The notes under the pieces are model-generated. The model saw nothing but the letters and a program-made list of their open reading frames with translations, ran no database searches and was not told the DNA's origin. This document shows positions 1 through 5,682 of a stretch of 6,466 nucleotides of DNA, in pieces. How positions within the stretch are numbered: position 1 is the stretch's first letter; each line of letters begins with the position of its first letter. This stretch comes from Rhodospirillales bacterium (GTDB taxonomy: Bacteria > Pseudomonadota > Alphaproteobacteria > Rhodospirillales > 2-02-FULL-58-16). The stretch lies in contig JAJFIG010000176.1 in NCBI GenBank assembly GCA_021775195.1, forward strand, positions 1 to 6,466, written 5' to 3'. A program made the position numbers and the translations under genes.

Positions 1-253
1 AGCCGCCGACGAACTCGCCCTTGACGTAGAGCTGGGGAATGGTCGGCCAGTTGGCGAACTCCTTGATGCCGTCGCGCAGCGCCGGGTCCGGCAGAACGTC
101 GATCCCCTTGAACTTGACCCCCATGACGGTGAGCGCCTGGGTCACCGCGGCCGAGAACCCGCACTGGGGAAACATCGGCGTGCCCTTCATGAATAGCACC
201 ACCTGATTCTCGTCGATTTCCTGCTGGATGCGGGCGAAAACGGGATTGTTCAT
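1..253 (-). CDS. grxD: Monothiol glutaredoxin, CGFS type (partial, 3' end outside window)
   Basis: The minus-strand reading from an ATG at 253-251 gives 84 codons before the left window edge, about three quarters of a usual ~110-residue Grx4/GrxD protein. Visible motifs are MKGTP (residues 22-26), the active-site CGFS with Cys31 (31-34), and [16 protein letters not shown] (69-84), the glutathione-binding TIPQ region and the start of the GG turn. CGFS glutaredoxins bind a glutathione-ligated [2Fe-2S] cluster as homodimers or as heterodimers with BolA, and carry or sense iron-sulfur clusters in the cytoplasm. A GGGAAG Shine-Dalgarno-like stretch lies about 5 nt before the ATG. The gene follows bolA by 50 nt in the same direction, the classical bolA-grx pairing, so co-transcription is likely. 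Only the C-terminus is missing, because of the window edge. Family assignment is very secure; the symbol could equally be given as grx4. Confidence 0.95.
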   Translation of the reverse strand, partial: MNNPVFARIQQEIDENQVVLFMKGTPMFPQCGFSAAVTQALTVMGVKFKGIDVLPDPALRDGIKEFANWPTIPQLYVKGEFVGG

Positions 254-303
254 TTGTCTTCCCTTTGTTGATCTAAAGCCTGTCTGATGTGGACCGTGAA
301 CCG

Positions 304-543
304 TCAGGCGTCCTCGGGAACGCCGGTCTGCAGGGCCAGCGCGTGCAGTTCGCCACCCATCTTCCCCTGCAGGGCCTTGTAGACCATCTGGTGCTGCTGC
401 ACCCGGCTCTTTCCCTCGAACGCCGTCGATTGGACCAGGGCGGCATAGTGGTCACCGTCGCCGCGCAGGTCCTCGATGGTGACCCGCGCGTCGGGGAGGG
501 CTTCCTTGATCAGGCGTTCGATCTCGCCGGCGTCCATCGCCAT
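304..543 (-). CDS. bolA: BolA family protein
   Basis: This 79-residue protein has the small class II KH-like fold of BolA. Recognisable elements are the N-terminal helix ([13 protein letters not shown], 4-16), [10 protein letters not shown] (28-37), the helix segment [13 protein letters not shown] (46-58) and [10 protein letters not shown] (64-73). His67 in ELHAL is the conserved C-terminal histidine implicated in ligating the shared [2Fe-2S] cluster with a CGFS glutaredoxin. The ATG at 543-541 is chosen because GGAG lies 9 nt upstream (553-556). A longer frame opening at 621 would start inside the predicted -10 hexamer and adds 26 residues unlike BolA. A second ATG two codons in (537) is a less well spaced alternative. 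It sits between purL and grxD; together with grxD it probably forms an iron-sulfur handling pair with its own promoter (619-647). The compact sequence resembles the BolA2/IbaG type more than the longer E. coli BolA. Confidence 0.94.
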   Translation of the reverse strand: MAMDAGEIERLIKEALPDARVTIEDLRGDGDHYAALVQSTAFEGKSRVQQHQMVYKALQGKMGGELHALALQTGVPEDA

Positions 544-552
544 GGTCGGTAT

Positions 553-556
553 CTCC
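553..556 (-). promoter_or_regulatory. Ribosome binding site of bolA
   Basis: GGAG on the minus strand, 9 nt before the ATG at 543. It supports the 79-residue BolA over longer upstream readings of the same frame. Confidence 0.55.
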
Positions 557-589
557 GGAATTTCTAACCGTCGGACTTCGCCGTGCCGC

Positions 590-603
590 GGCCGTCGGCG
601 GCC
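590..603 (-). other. Small GC-rich stem-loop in the bolA leader
   Basis: GGCCG and CGGCC form a 5-bp perfect stem around a 4-nt loop, about halfway between the predicted transcription start and the bolA start codon. There is no T-tract after it in either direction, so it does not look like a terminator. In such GC-rich DNA a stem of this size can arise by chance. Confidence 0.25.
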
Positions 604-618
604 CCCGTGTCCGATAGG

Positions 619-647
619 CATATAGGTGTCCGTCCGGGTCCTGTCAA
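619..647 (-). promoter_or_regulatory. Predicted sigma70-type promoter for bolA-grxD
   Basis: On the minus strand there is a perfect -35 TTGACA (647-642), a 17-bp spacer and a -10 TATATG (624-619, four of six matches to consensus). The -35 begins at the base following the purL stop codon TAA (650-648). Transcription would start near 612, giving a leader of about 70 nt before bolA. This suggests bolA-grxD can be expressed separately from the upstream pur genes, although readthrough from purL remains possible because no terminator is visible between them. Exact -35 match and ideal spacing make this the best promoter candidate in the window. Confidence 0.7.
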
Positions 648-2837
648 TTACGGTCCCGCCATATAGCCGGGCAGCCAGGCCTCGTGGATGTCCTTGATCT
701 CGGCCACCGGGACGCCGTGGGACCCGTTGACGTCGAGGGTCGTTCCGCCGGTGGTCCCGATGTGTCCCGCCGGCACCCCGGCCGCCTCAGCCTCGGCGAG
801 CACGGTGTCGGCGTCGGCGACGGTGATCAGGTAGCGCCCCTGGTCCTCGCCGTAGAGCCAGCCATGCAGCGGGGGCGCCTCCGCCGGCGCCTGGACACGG
901 GCGCCGATGCCGCCGGCCAGGGCCATTTCCGCCAGTGCCACTCCCAGGCCGCCGTCCGCCAGGTCATGGCATGCCGTGGCGCGGCCGCTTTCGATCAGGC
1001 CGCGGACGAAGTCGCCGTTGCGCCGTTCGGCGGCGAGGTCGACGGGCGGCGGCGCTCCGTCTTCCCGGTTCTCGATCTCGCGCAGGTAAAGGGACGACCC
1101 CAGGTGGCCTTTGGTCTCGCCGACGAGGACGATGGCCTCACCCTCGGCCTTCAGGGCGATGGTCGCCGCCCGCCCGACGTCGTCCAGCAGGCCGACGCCG
1201 CCGATGGTCGGGGTCGGCAGGATGGCCTTGCCGTTGGTCTCGTTGTAGAGCGACACGTTGCCCGAGACCACCGGGAAGTCGAGCGCCCGGCAGGCCTCGC
1301 CCATGCCCTCGATGCAGCCCGTGAACTGGCCCATGATCTCCGGCTTCTCCGGGTTGCCGAAGTTCATGCAGTCGGTGACCGCCAGTGGCCTGGCTCCCGT
1401 CGCGGTGATGTTGCGCCAGGCCTCGGCCACCGCCTGGCGGCCGCCCTCGACGGGATCGGTAACGCAATAGCGGGGCGTGCAGTCGGTGGTGATGGCCAGG
1501 GCCTTGTCGGTCCCATGCACCCGCACCAGCGCCGCGTCGCCGCCCGGGCGCTGGGTGGTGTCGGCCATAACCATGTGGTCGTACTGCTCCCACACCCAGC
1601 GCTTGCTGGCGATGTCCGGGCACCCCATCAAGTGCTTCAGGGGCGCCAGCGGATCGTTGGGCGCCGGCACCGCGTCGATATCGATGGCCACGGCCTCGGG
1701 CGTCGGCGTCCACGGCCGGTCGTATTCCGGCGAGGCCAGGGCCAGGGGATCGATGGGCAGGTCCGCCACCACCTCGCCGCCCATGGTCAGGACCATGCGC
1801 CCGCTGTCGGTCAGCCGTCCGATGATGGCGAAGTCGAGCTCCCACTTCTCGAACACGGCCCGGGCCAGGTCCTCCTTGCCGGGCTCGAGGATCATCACCA
1901 TGCGCTCCTGGCTTTCCGACAGCATCAACTCGTAGGCAGTCATGCCGTCCTCGCGCATGGGCACCAGGTCGAGGTCGATCTCGACCCCGGTGCCGCCCTT
2001 GGACGCCATCTCGAAGGTCGACGAGGTCAGTCCCGCCGCTCCCATGTCCTGGATGGCGACGATGGCGTCGGTGGCCATCAGCTCCAGGCACGCCTCGACC
2101 AAGAGTTTTTCGGTGAAGGGGTCGCCGACCTGGACCGTCGGGCGCTTTTCCTCCGAATCCTCGCTGAATTCGGCCGACGCCATGGTCGCGCCGTGGATGC
2201 CGTCGCGGCCCGTCTTGGAGCCCACGTAGACCACCGGATTGCCGATCCCCGCCGCCGCCGAATAGAAGATGTTGTCGGCGTCCGCCAGCCCCACCGTCAT
2301 GGCGTTGACCAGGATGTTGCCGTCGTAAGACGCATGGAACTCGCACTCGCCGCCCACCGTCGGCACCCCGATGCAGTTGCCGTAGCCGCCGATGCCGGCG
2401 ACGACGCCGGCCACCAGGTGCCGGGTCTTGGGATGATCCGGGCGCCCGAAGCGCAGCGCGTTCATGTTGGCGATCGGCCGCGCCCCCATGGTGAAGACAT
2501 CGCGGAGAATCCCGCCGACCCCCGTCGCCGCCCCCTGGTAGGGCTCGATGAAGGACGGGTGATTGTGGCTTTCCATCTTGAAGATGACGGCCTGGCCGTC
2601 GCCGATGTCGACGATGCCGGCGTTCTCCCCCGGCCCGCAGATCACCCACGGCGCTTCCGTCGGTAACGTTTTCAGCCACTTCTTCGACGACTTGTAGGAG
2701 CAGTGCTCGCTCCACATGGCCGAGAAGATGCCGAGCTCGGTGATATTCGGCGCCCGGCCCAGGATGTCGAGAATCTGCTCGTACTCGTCCTCGCTCAGGC
2801 CGTGCTGCGTGATGATGTCGGGGGTGATGTCGCTCAT
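648..2837 (-). CDS. purL: Phosphoribosylformylglycinamidine synthase, large subunit (small-PurL type)
   Basis: PurL is the synthetase subunit of FGAM synthase. It uses ATP and ammonia delivered by PurQ to convert FGAR to FGAM, step four of de novo purine synthesis, in the cytoplasm. The protein is 729 residues, normal for the small PurL that works with separate PurS and PurQ, and lacks the glutaminase domain of the large fused enzyme. Landmarks are [15 protein letters not shown] (41-55) with the conserved active-site His45, KMESHNHPS (87-95) with the conserved SHNHP histidine, [12 protein letters not shown] (102-113), [11 protein letters not shown] (263-273), then in the second half [12 protein letters not shown] (489-500), [10 protein letters not shown] (525-534), [15 protein letters not shown] (624-638) and YGEDQGRYL (662-670). 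The start codon overlaps the purQ stop as ATGA, implying translational coupling; an open frame extends upstream to 3026 but is the purQ shadow. All expected motifs are intact. Confidence 0.98.
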   Translation of the reverse strand: MSDITPDIITQHGLSEDEYEQILDILGRAPNITELGIFSAMWSEHCSYKSSKKWLKTLPTEAPWVICGPGENAGIVDIGDGQAVIFKMESHNHPSFIEPYQGAATGVGGILRDVFTMGARPIANMNALRFGRPDHPKTRHLVAGVVAGIGGYGNCIGVPTVGGECEFHASYDGNILVNAMTVGLADADNIFYSAAAGIGNPVVYVGSKTGRDGIHGATMASAEFSEDSEEKRPTVQVGDPFTEKLLVEACLELMATDAIVAIQDMGAAGLTSSTFEMASKGGTGVEIDLDLVPMREDGMTAYELMLSESQERMVMILEPGKEDLARAVFEKWELDFAIIGRLTDSGRMVLTMGGEVVADLPIDPLALASPEYDRPWTPTPEAVAIDIDAVPAPNDPLAPLKHLMGCPDIASKRWVWEQYDHMVMADTTQRPGGDAALVRVHGTDKALAITTDCTPRYCVTDPVEGGRQAVAEAWRNITATGARPLAVTDCMNFGNPEKPEIMGQFTGCIEGMGEACRALDFPVVSGNVSLYNETNGKAILPTPTIGGVGLLDDVGRAATIALKAEGEAIVLVGETKGHLGSSLYLREIENREDGAPPPVDLAAERRNGDFVRGLIESGRATACHDLADGGLGVALAEMALAGGIGARVQAPAEAPPLHGWLYGEDQGRYLITVADADTVLAEAEAAGVPAGHIGTTGGTTLDVNGSHGVPVAEIKDIHEAWLPGYMAGP

Positions 2838-3526
2838 GCCGCCAGCGCTTCCACCAGGCCGTCGAACATGGGCCGGCCGTCGGTGCCGCCGAGCAGCGCG
2901 TCGGCGAGGCGTTCCGGGTGCGGCATCATGCCCAGCACCGTGCGGCTCTTGTTGAGGATGCCGGCGATGTTGTCGAGCGAGCCGTTGGGGTTGGCCTCGT
3001 CCGTGGCGTCGCCGGCCGCGTCGCAATAACGGAAGGCGATGCGGTCCTCGTCGGCGAGGCGTTTCAGGGTGTCCGCGTCGGCGAAATAGTTGCCGTCGTG
3101 ATGGGCGATGGGGATGCGGATCACCTGTCCCTCGTCATAGGCGCGGGTGAACAGCGTATCGGCCGCCTCGACCCGGAGCAGCACGTCCTTGCATTCGAAC
3201 AGCAGGCCGGCGTTGCGCATCAGCGAGCCCGGCAGCAGCCCGGTCTCGGTAAGGATCTGAAAGCCGTTGCAGATGCCCAGCACCGGCACCCCCTTGGCGG
3301 CCCGGGCGGCGACGTCGCGCATGATCGGCGAATGGGCGGCCATGGCGCCGGAGCGCAGGTAGTCGCCGTAAGAAAAGCCGCCCGGAACCACGATCAGGTC
3401 GACGTCTGGCAGGGTCGATTCCCGGTGCCACACCATCAGCGGCGCCCGGCCCATGCTCTGTTCCAGGGCGACCTTGACGTCGCGGTCGCAGTTGGATCCA
3501 GGAAAGACGATGACGGCGGCTTTCAT
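2834..3526 (-). CDS. purQ: Phosphoribosylformylglycinamidine synthase, glutaminase subunit PurQ
   Basis: PurQ is the class I glutamine amidotransferase subunit of FGAM synthase; it hydrolyses glutamine and passes ammonia to PurL. At 230 residues it has the usual length. It opens with [16 protein letters not shown] (1-16), followed by [16 protein letters not shown] (46-61). The nucleophile Cys86 is in [14 protein letters not shown] (79-92), and the His203/Glu205 pair of the catalytic triad is in GMMPHPER (199-206). The ATG at 3526-3524 matches the family N-terminus; a longer open frame runs back through purS and purC but is out of register with both. The leader has GAGA-rich sequence rather than a strong Shine-Dalgarno. 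The stop codon overlaps the purL start by four bases. A gap of 95 nt separates it from purS upstream. Confidence 0.98.
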   Translation of the reverse strand: MKAAVIVFPGSNCDRDVKVALEQSMGRAPLMVWHRESTLPDVDLIVVPGGFSYGDYLRSGAMAAHSPIMRDVAARAAKGVPVLGICNGFQILTETGLLPGSLMRNAGLLFECKDVLLRVEAADTLFTRAYDEGQVIRIPIAHHDGNYFADADTLKRLADEDRIAFRYCDAAGDATDEANPNGSLDNIAGILNKSRTVLGMMPHPERLADALLGGTDGRPMFDGLVEALAA

Positions 3527-3621
3527 TTCTCGTCTCTCGGTTCGTCGGCCTTGGGTTGTCGGTCGTGCCCACTGAGGGTCACCGGACGGGGACCACGGAA
3601 AGGGGCGGCGGATTTGTTCTT

Positions 3622-3864
3622 CTAGTCGGCGATTTCGATGGCGTAGTTCTCGATCACGGTGTTGGCAAGCAGCTTTTTGCACATGTCCTCGACGTGGACG
3701 CGGGCCGCGTCGGCGTCGGTCTCGGCGAGGTCGAGCTCGATGTACTTGCCCTGGCGCACCCCATTGACGCCGCCGAAGCCAAGCGCTCCGAGGGCGTTCT
3801 GCACGGCTTTCCCCTGGGGGTCGAGGACGCCGGTCTTCAGGGTGACGTGGACTTTCGCTTTCAC
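3622..3864 (-). CDS. purS: Phosphoribosylformylglycinamidine synthase subunit PurS
   Basis: PurS is the small dimeric subunit that bridges PurQ and PurL in the three-part FGAM synthase. The 80-residue product (first codon GTG read as Met) begins [20 protein letters not shown] and ends [19 protein letters not shown], the two family hallmarks: LDPQG near residue 15 and [11 protein letters not shown] near residue 65. I chose the GTG at 3864 because GGGAGAGG (3870-3877) lies 5 nt upstream and because the family N-terminus begins right there. An in-frame ATG at 3882 would add six residues (MKGEVP) and overlap the purC stop as ATGA, but it has no well-placed Shine-Dalgarno. The gene follows purC by 14 nt and belongs to the same operon. 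Length and motifs are normal. Confidence 0.96.
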   Translation of the reverse strand: MKAKVHVTLKTGVLDPQGKAVQNALGALGFGGVNGVRQGKYIELDLAETDADAARVHVEDMCKKLLANTVIENYAIEIAD

Positions 3865-3869
3865 CGGGA

Positions 3870-3877
3870 CCTCTCCC
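3870..3877 (-). promoter_or_regulatory. Ribosome binding site fixing the GTG start of purS
   Basis: GGGAGAGG on the minus strand, directly after the purC stop codon and 5 nt before the GTG at 3864. It is among the strongest Shine-Dalgarno stretches in the window and argues against the in-frame ATG at 3882, which it would follow. Confidence 0.7.
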
Positions 3878-3878
3878 T

Positions 3879-4643
3879 TCATTGCATGAGTGTCGGGCCC
3901 TTGAAGTCGCTGGGACCGCCCTCGGGCAGGATGCCCAGGCGCCGCGCCACTTCCTGGTACGCTTCCTCGACGTTGCCGAGGTCGCGGCGGAACCGGTCCT
4001 TGTCCATTTTTTCGTTGGTCCTGAGGTCCCAGAGCCGGCAGCTGTCGGGGCTGATCTCGTCGGCAAGGACGATGCGCATCTGTTCGCCTTCCCACAGGCG
4101 TCCGAATTCGAGCTTGAAGTCGACCAGGCGGATGCCGACCCCCAGGAACAGCCCGGAGAGGAAATCGTTGACCCTGAGGGCCAGGGACATGATCTCGTCC
4201 AGGTCCTGGGGCGTTGCCCAGCCGAAAGCCGTGATGTGCTCCTCGGTGACCAGGGGATCGTCCATATCGCCGGCCTTGTAATAGTACTCGACGATGGACC
4301 GCGGCAGCGCCGTGCCCTCGGCCATGTTGAAGCGCTTGCTCAGGGATCCGGCGACGATGTTGCGCACGACCACCTCGATGGGGATGATCTCGACCTCGCG
4401 CACCAGCTGCTCGCGCATGTTCAGTCGGCGCACGAAATGGGTCGGCACGCCGATCTCGTTGAGTTGCGACATCAGGTATTCGGATATCCGGTTGTTGAGC
4501 ACGCCCTTGCCCGTGATGACGCCGATCTTCTTGTTGTTGTAGGCCGATGCGTCGTCCTTGAAATACTGGACCAGGGTGCCGGGCTCGGGTCCCTCGAAGA
4601 GGACCTTGGCCTTGCCTTCGAAAATGCGCCTGCGTCTGGCCAT
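3879..4643 (-). CDS. purC: Phosphoribosylaminoimidazole-succinocarboxamide synthase (SAICAR synthetase)
   Basis: PurC joins CAIR and aspartate using ATP to give SAICAR in purine synthesis. The 254-residue product is the normal bacterial size. Motifs include [16 protein letters not shown] (3-18), the N-terminal nucleotide-binding strand region, [11 protein letters not shown] (46-56), the signature [11 protein letters not shown] (85-95) followed by [16 protein letters not shown] (134-142), [10 protein letters not shown] (172-181) and [13 protein letters not shown] (194-206), which carries metal and ATP binding acidic residues. The ATG at 4643 is preferred because AGGAG sits 6 nt upstream; the ATG two codons earlier (4649) touches that AGGAG and could not use it. 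It is the first gene of the purC-purS-purQ-purL run and has its own candidate promoter and a hairpin leader. The C-terminal tail (GPTLMQ) ends at a TGA overlapping an in-frame purS ATG. Confidence 0.98.
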   Translation of the reverse strand: MARRRRIFEGKAKVLFEGPEPGTLVQYFKDDASAYNNKKIGVITGKGVLNNRISEYLMSQLNEIGVPTHFVRRLNMREQLVREVEIIPIEVVVRNIVAGSLSKRFNMAEGTALPRSIVEYYYKAGDMDDPLVTEEHITAFGWATPQDLDEIMSLALRVNDFLSGLFLGVGIRLVDFKLEFGRLWEGEQMRIVLADEISPDSCRLWDLRTNEKMDKDRFRRDLGNVEEAYQEVARRLGILPEGGPSDFKGPTLMQ

Positions 4644-4649
4644 GGTCAT

Positions 4650-4654
4650 CTCCT
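4650..4654 (-). promoter_or_regulatory. Ribosome binding site of purC
   Basis: AGGAG on the minus strand, 6 nt before the ATG at 4643 and immediately adjacent to the ATG at 4649, so it decides in favour of the 254-residue start. Confidence 0.7.
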
Positions 4655-4663
4655 GAAGATTGA

Positions 4664-4684
4664 GGACTCCGGGTTCCGGAGTCC
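4664..4684 (-). other. Perfect 9-bp stem-loop in the purC mRNA leader
   Basis: GGACTCCGG and CCGGAGTCC are perfectly complementary around a 3-nt loop. On the minus strand the hairpin lies between the predicted transcription start (~4690) and the Shine-Dalgarno (4650-4654), about 9 nt from the latter. The bases after it are mixed, not a T-run, so it is unlikely to be an intrinsic terminator. It could stabilise the 5' end of the pur mRNA or affect ribosome loading; the role is inferred, the pairing is seen directly. Confidence 0.55.
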
Positions 4685-4696
4685 CGGGGAGACCTT

Positions 4697-4725
4697 CATA
4701 TAGCAATTGTCCGGGGACAACACAA
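4697..4725 (-). promoter_or_regulatory. Predicted promoter for the purC-purS-purQ-purL operon
   Basis: On the minus strand: -35 TTGTGT (4725-4720, weak), a 17-bp spacer and -10 TATATG (4702-4697), preceded by TGC so that it forms a TGnTATA extended -10. The predicted start is near 4690, leaving a leader of about 47 nt. The same -10 hexamer and spacing occur in the bolA promoter candidate. A 14-bp dyad fills most of the spacer (4707-4720). Confidence 0.5.
4707..4720. promoter_or_regulatory. Dyad TTGTCC-GG-GGACAA, possible operator at the purC promoter
   Basis: Two perfect 6-bp half sites separated by 2 bp sit between the predicted -10 and -35 of purC, where a bound regulator would block RNA polymerase. 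It does not resemble the enterobacterial PurR box. The symmetry is seen directly; a regulatory role and the identity of any regulator are inference. Confidence 0.35.
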
Positions 4726-4752
4726 CGGCCCCCGCGCATCTTCACGAAATTG

Positions 4753-4802
4753 GGAAAAATCCCCGGAAATCAAAGGGAAACGGGCTTAAACGGGGATTTT
4801 CC
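4753..4802 (-). terminator. Possible intrinsic terminator at the 3' end of the NRDE gene
   Basis: Ten perfectly complementary bases (AAAATCCCCG / CGGGGATTTT) enclose a 25-nt loop, and two further G-C pairs can form past a single bulged A. In the minus-strand direction the second arm ends in a run of five Ts followed by CCC. One arm is in the last codons of the NRDE gene and the loop contains its stop codon. The GC core is only five pairs and the loop is long, so it would be a weak terminator. It would help insulate the purC promoter just downstream. Confidence 0.35.
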
Positions 4803-5540
4803 GGGGCATCCGGCGGCGAACAGCCACACCGGCTTGGCGGTCCCCCCGGGCGTCCCGGGAAGGGCCATGAGGGCCGACGAGAGGGTCCCGAATCCACGTT
4901 CCGTGACCACTGCCATGGCGCCACCCGGACCCGCCTCGGTATCGTGAATCCGGCTTCCCAGCAGGGATTGCCAGTCCGACCAGTCCCCGGAACCGGGATC
5001 GGGGGGCTGAGCGGCCTCGAACCGGGGCCGGTAAAGGGTGATGCGCGGCGAATCGGAGGAATTGAGGTCGTGGGCCGTGATCATCGACAATCCCGACGGC
5101 AGTTCGCGGACGGTGATTTTCCGGTCGTTATCCATGCCCGGTTCACCAATTCGAGAACATAACCAGAACGTTTTTCGGGAATCGGCGATTATCATGTTGA
5201 AGGAGCGATAGCTCCTCGGGTCGATGTCGCCCAGGGCCATCGCCGCCGTCTCGGCCTCGGCGTGGTCCAGGGCCTCCAGGGGCAGCTCGCCCCGGCTCCG
5301 CACGTCCGGTGCCGGGCCCAGGGAATGCCGGCGGTTGAGGATGCCGGCGATAACCCCGTCGTCGTTGAGGCCAAGCCAGGTGCCGCCGGCCAGTTCGTCT
5401 TGTCCCGCCGTCACCTCGGGCCGGTCCGGCCAGTGCCGGCCCGGCCCCTGCCAGGGCCGTCCCGCCATTTCGTCGCGGTTGGCGCCGATCACCACCGGCC
5501 AGTCGTGGCCCGGACGCCGCAGGATCACCAGGGTGCACAT
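4770..5540 (-). CDS. NRDE family protein (TANGO2-like, Ntn-hydrolase-like fold)
   Basis: The 256-residue protein has the marks of the NRDE/TANGO2 family: it starts MCTLVIL with Cys2 in the position of a possible N-terminal nucleophile, then ANRDE (20-24), AGGTWLGLND (51-60), GILNRRHSLG (66-75), SRGELPLEAL (82-91), FNMIIAD (114-120) and near the C-terminus GFGTLSSALMAL (216-227). Bacterial members are of uncertain function; the eukaryotic relative TANGO2 has been linked to lipid and heme metabolism. No signal peptide or membrane segment is visible. The ATG at 5540 gives the exact family start; an open frame continues upstream to 6158 but is antisense to the zeta gene. Its Shine-Dalgarno is poor (AGGG about 14 nt upstream). 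It lies between the zeta gene and purC in the pur direction, but a gap of 126 nt with a separate promoter suggests it is not a purine gene. Confidence 0.88.
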   Translation of the reverse strand: MCTLVILRRPGHDWPVVIGANRDEMAGRPWQGPGRHWPDRPEVTAGQDELAGGTWLGLNDDGVIAGILNRRHSLGPAPDVRSRGELPLEALDHAEAETAAMALGDIDPRSYRSFNMIIADSRKTFWLCSRIGEPGMDNDRKITVRELPSGLSMITAHDLNSSDSPRITLYRPRFEAAQPPDPGSGDWSDWQSLLGSRIHDTEAGPGGAMAVVTERGFGTLSSALMALPGTPGGTAKPVWLFAAGCPGKSPFKPVSL

Positions 5541-5553
5541 GCTTGTTCTAATA

Positions 5554-5565
5554 GCCCTTTTGGGC
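5554..5565. repeat. Short palindrome GCCC-TTTT-GGGC before the NRDE gene
   Basis: A 12-bp fully self-complementary sequence 14 bp upstream of the NRDE start codon. It includes the only Shine-Dalgarno-like bases (AGGG, minus strand) of that gene, so a hairpin could mask them, but the stem is only 4 bp if a loop is allowed. No convincing minus-strand promoter was found in the 138-bp gap 5541-5678. Confidence 0.25.
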
Positions 5566-5599
5566 GGGTTGGGCCAGAGTGGAGGAAAGGGTGGATTTG

Positions 5600-5608
5600 T
5601 GGTATAAT
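5600..5608 (+). promoter_or_regulatory. Extended -10 promoter for the zeta (DUF1476) gene
   Basis: TGG followed by a perfect TATAAT matches the TGnTATAAT extended -10 consensus on the plus strand. No recognisable -35 hexamer is present 16-18 bp upstream, which is typical of extended -10 promoters. Transcription would start near 5615, giving a leader of about 64 nt that carries the stem-loop and the small upstream ORF. Confidence 0.6.
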
Positions 5609-5629
5609 CCTTTGTTGTAGCCAGGAAAA

Positions 5630-5657
5630 TCCCCCATATAACTCTCTTTATGGGGGA
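5630..5657. other. Stem-loop in the zeta-gene leader, possibly also a minus-strand terminator
   Basis: TCCCCCATA and TATGGGGGA form a perfect 9-bp stem with a 10-nt loop. Read on the plus strand it sits in the leader of the zeta gene, and its second arm contains the GGGGGA that would be the ribosome site of the small upstream ORF. Read on the minus strand the second arm is followed by TTTTCC, so it could stop antisense transcripts coming through from purB before they reach the NRDE gene. Pairing is seen; both roles are inferred. Confidence 0.45.
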
Positions 5658-5661
5658 GAAC

Positions 5662-5682
5662 ATGCGGGAGCGAAGGTCATGA
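5662..5682 (+). CDS. Possible six-codon upstream ORF (MRERRS) overlapping the zeta start
   Basis: An ATG at 5662, preceded by GGGGGAG about 3-5 nt upstream, opens a six-codon frame encoding MRERRS with three arginines (CGG, CGA, AGG). Its TGA stop (5680-5682) overlaps the ATG of the zeta gene as ATGA, the geometry used for translational coupling. The frame contains the zeta gene's own Shine-Dalgarno GGGAG (5666-5670). Such short frames also occur by chance, and nothing here proves translation. Confidence 0.3.
   Translation: MRERRS

Noticed and set aside
684..2666. 660-codon open frame on the plus strand opposite purL
   Set aside because: The composition is the Arg/His/Gly/Asp/Val-rich pattern typical of a mirror frame of a GC-rich gene, no family motif is recognisable, and purL on the other strand is complete and certain.
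1138..2715. 525-codon minus-strand frame within purL
   Set aside because: Out-of-frame shadow of purL, with runs of Arg, His and Gly and no domain.
2834..4066. 410-codon version of PurQ starting inside purC
   Set aside because: The first 180 codons are out of frame with purC and purS and have shadow composition; the PurQ family start is exactly at 3526.
3882..4703. 273-codon plus-strand frame opposite purC
   Set aside because: Antisense shadow of purC; no ribosome site or motif, and its composition is that of a mirror frame.
4697..4725. E. coli-type PurR box or a purine riboswitch upstream of purC
   Set aside because: The dyad does not match the PurR box, and the ~47-nt leader is too short and lacks the three-way junction of a purine riboswitch.
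5662..5681. ATG at 5662 as the real start of the zeta protein
   Set aside because: It is not in frame with the zeta ORF (17 bases apart) and stops after six codons.
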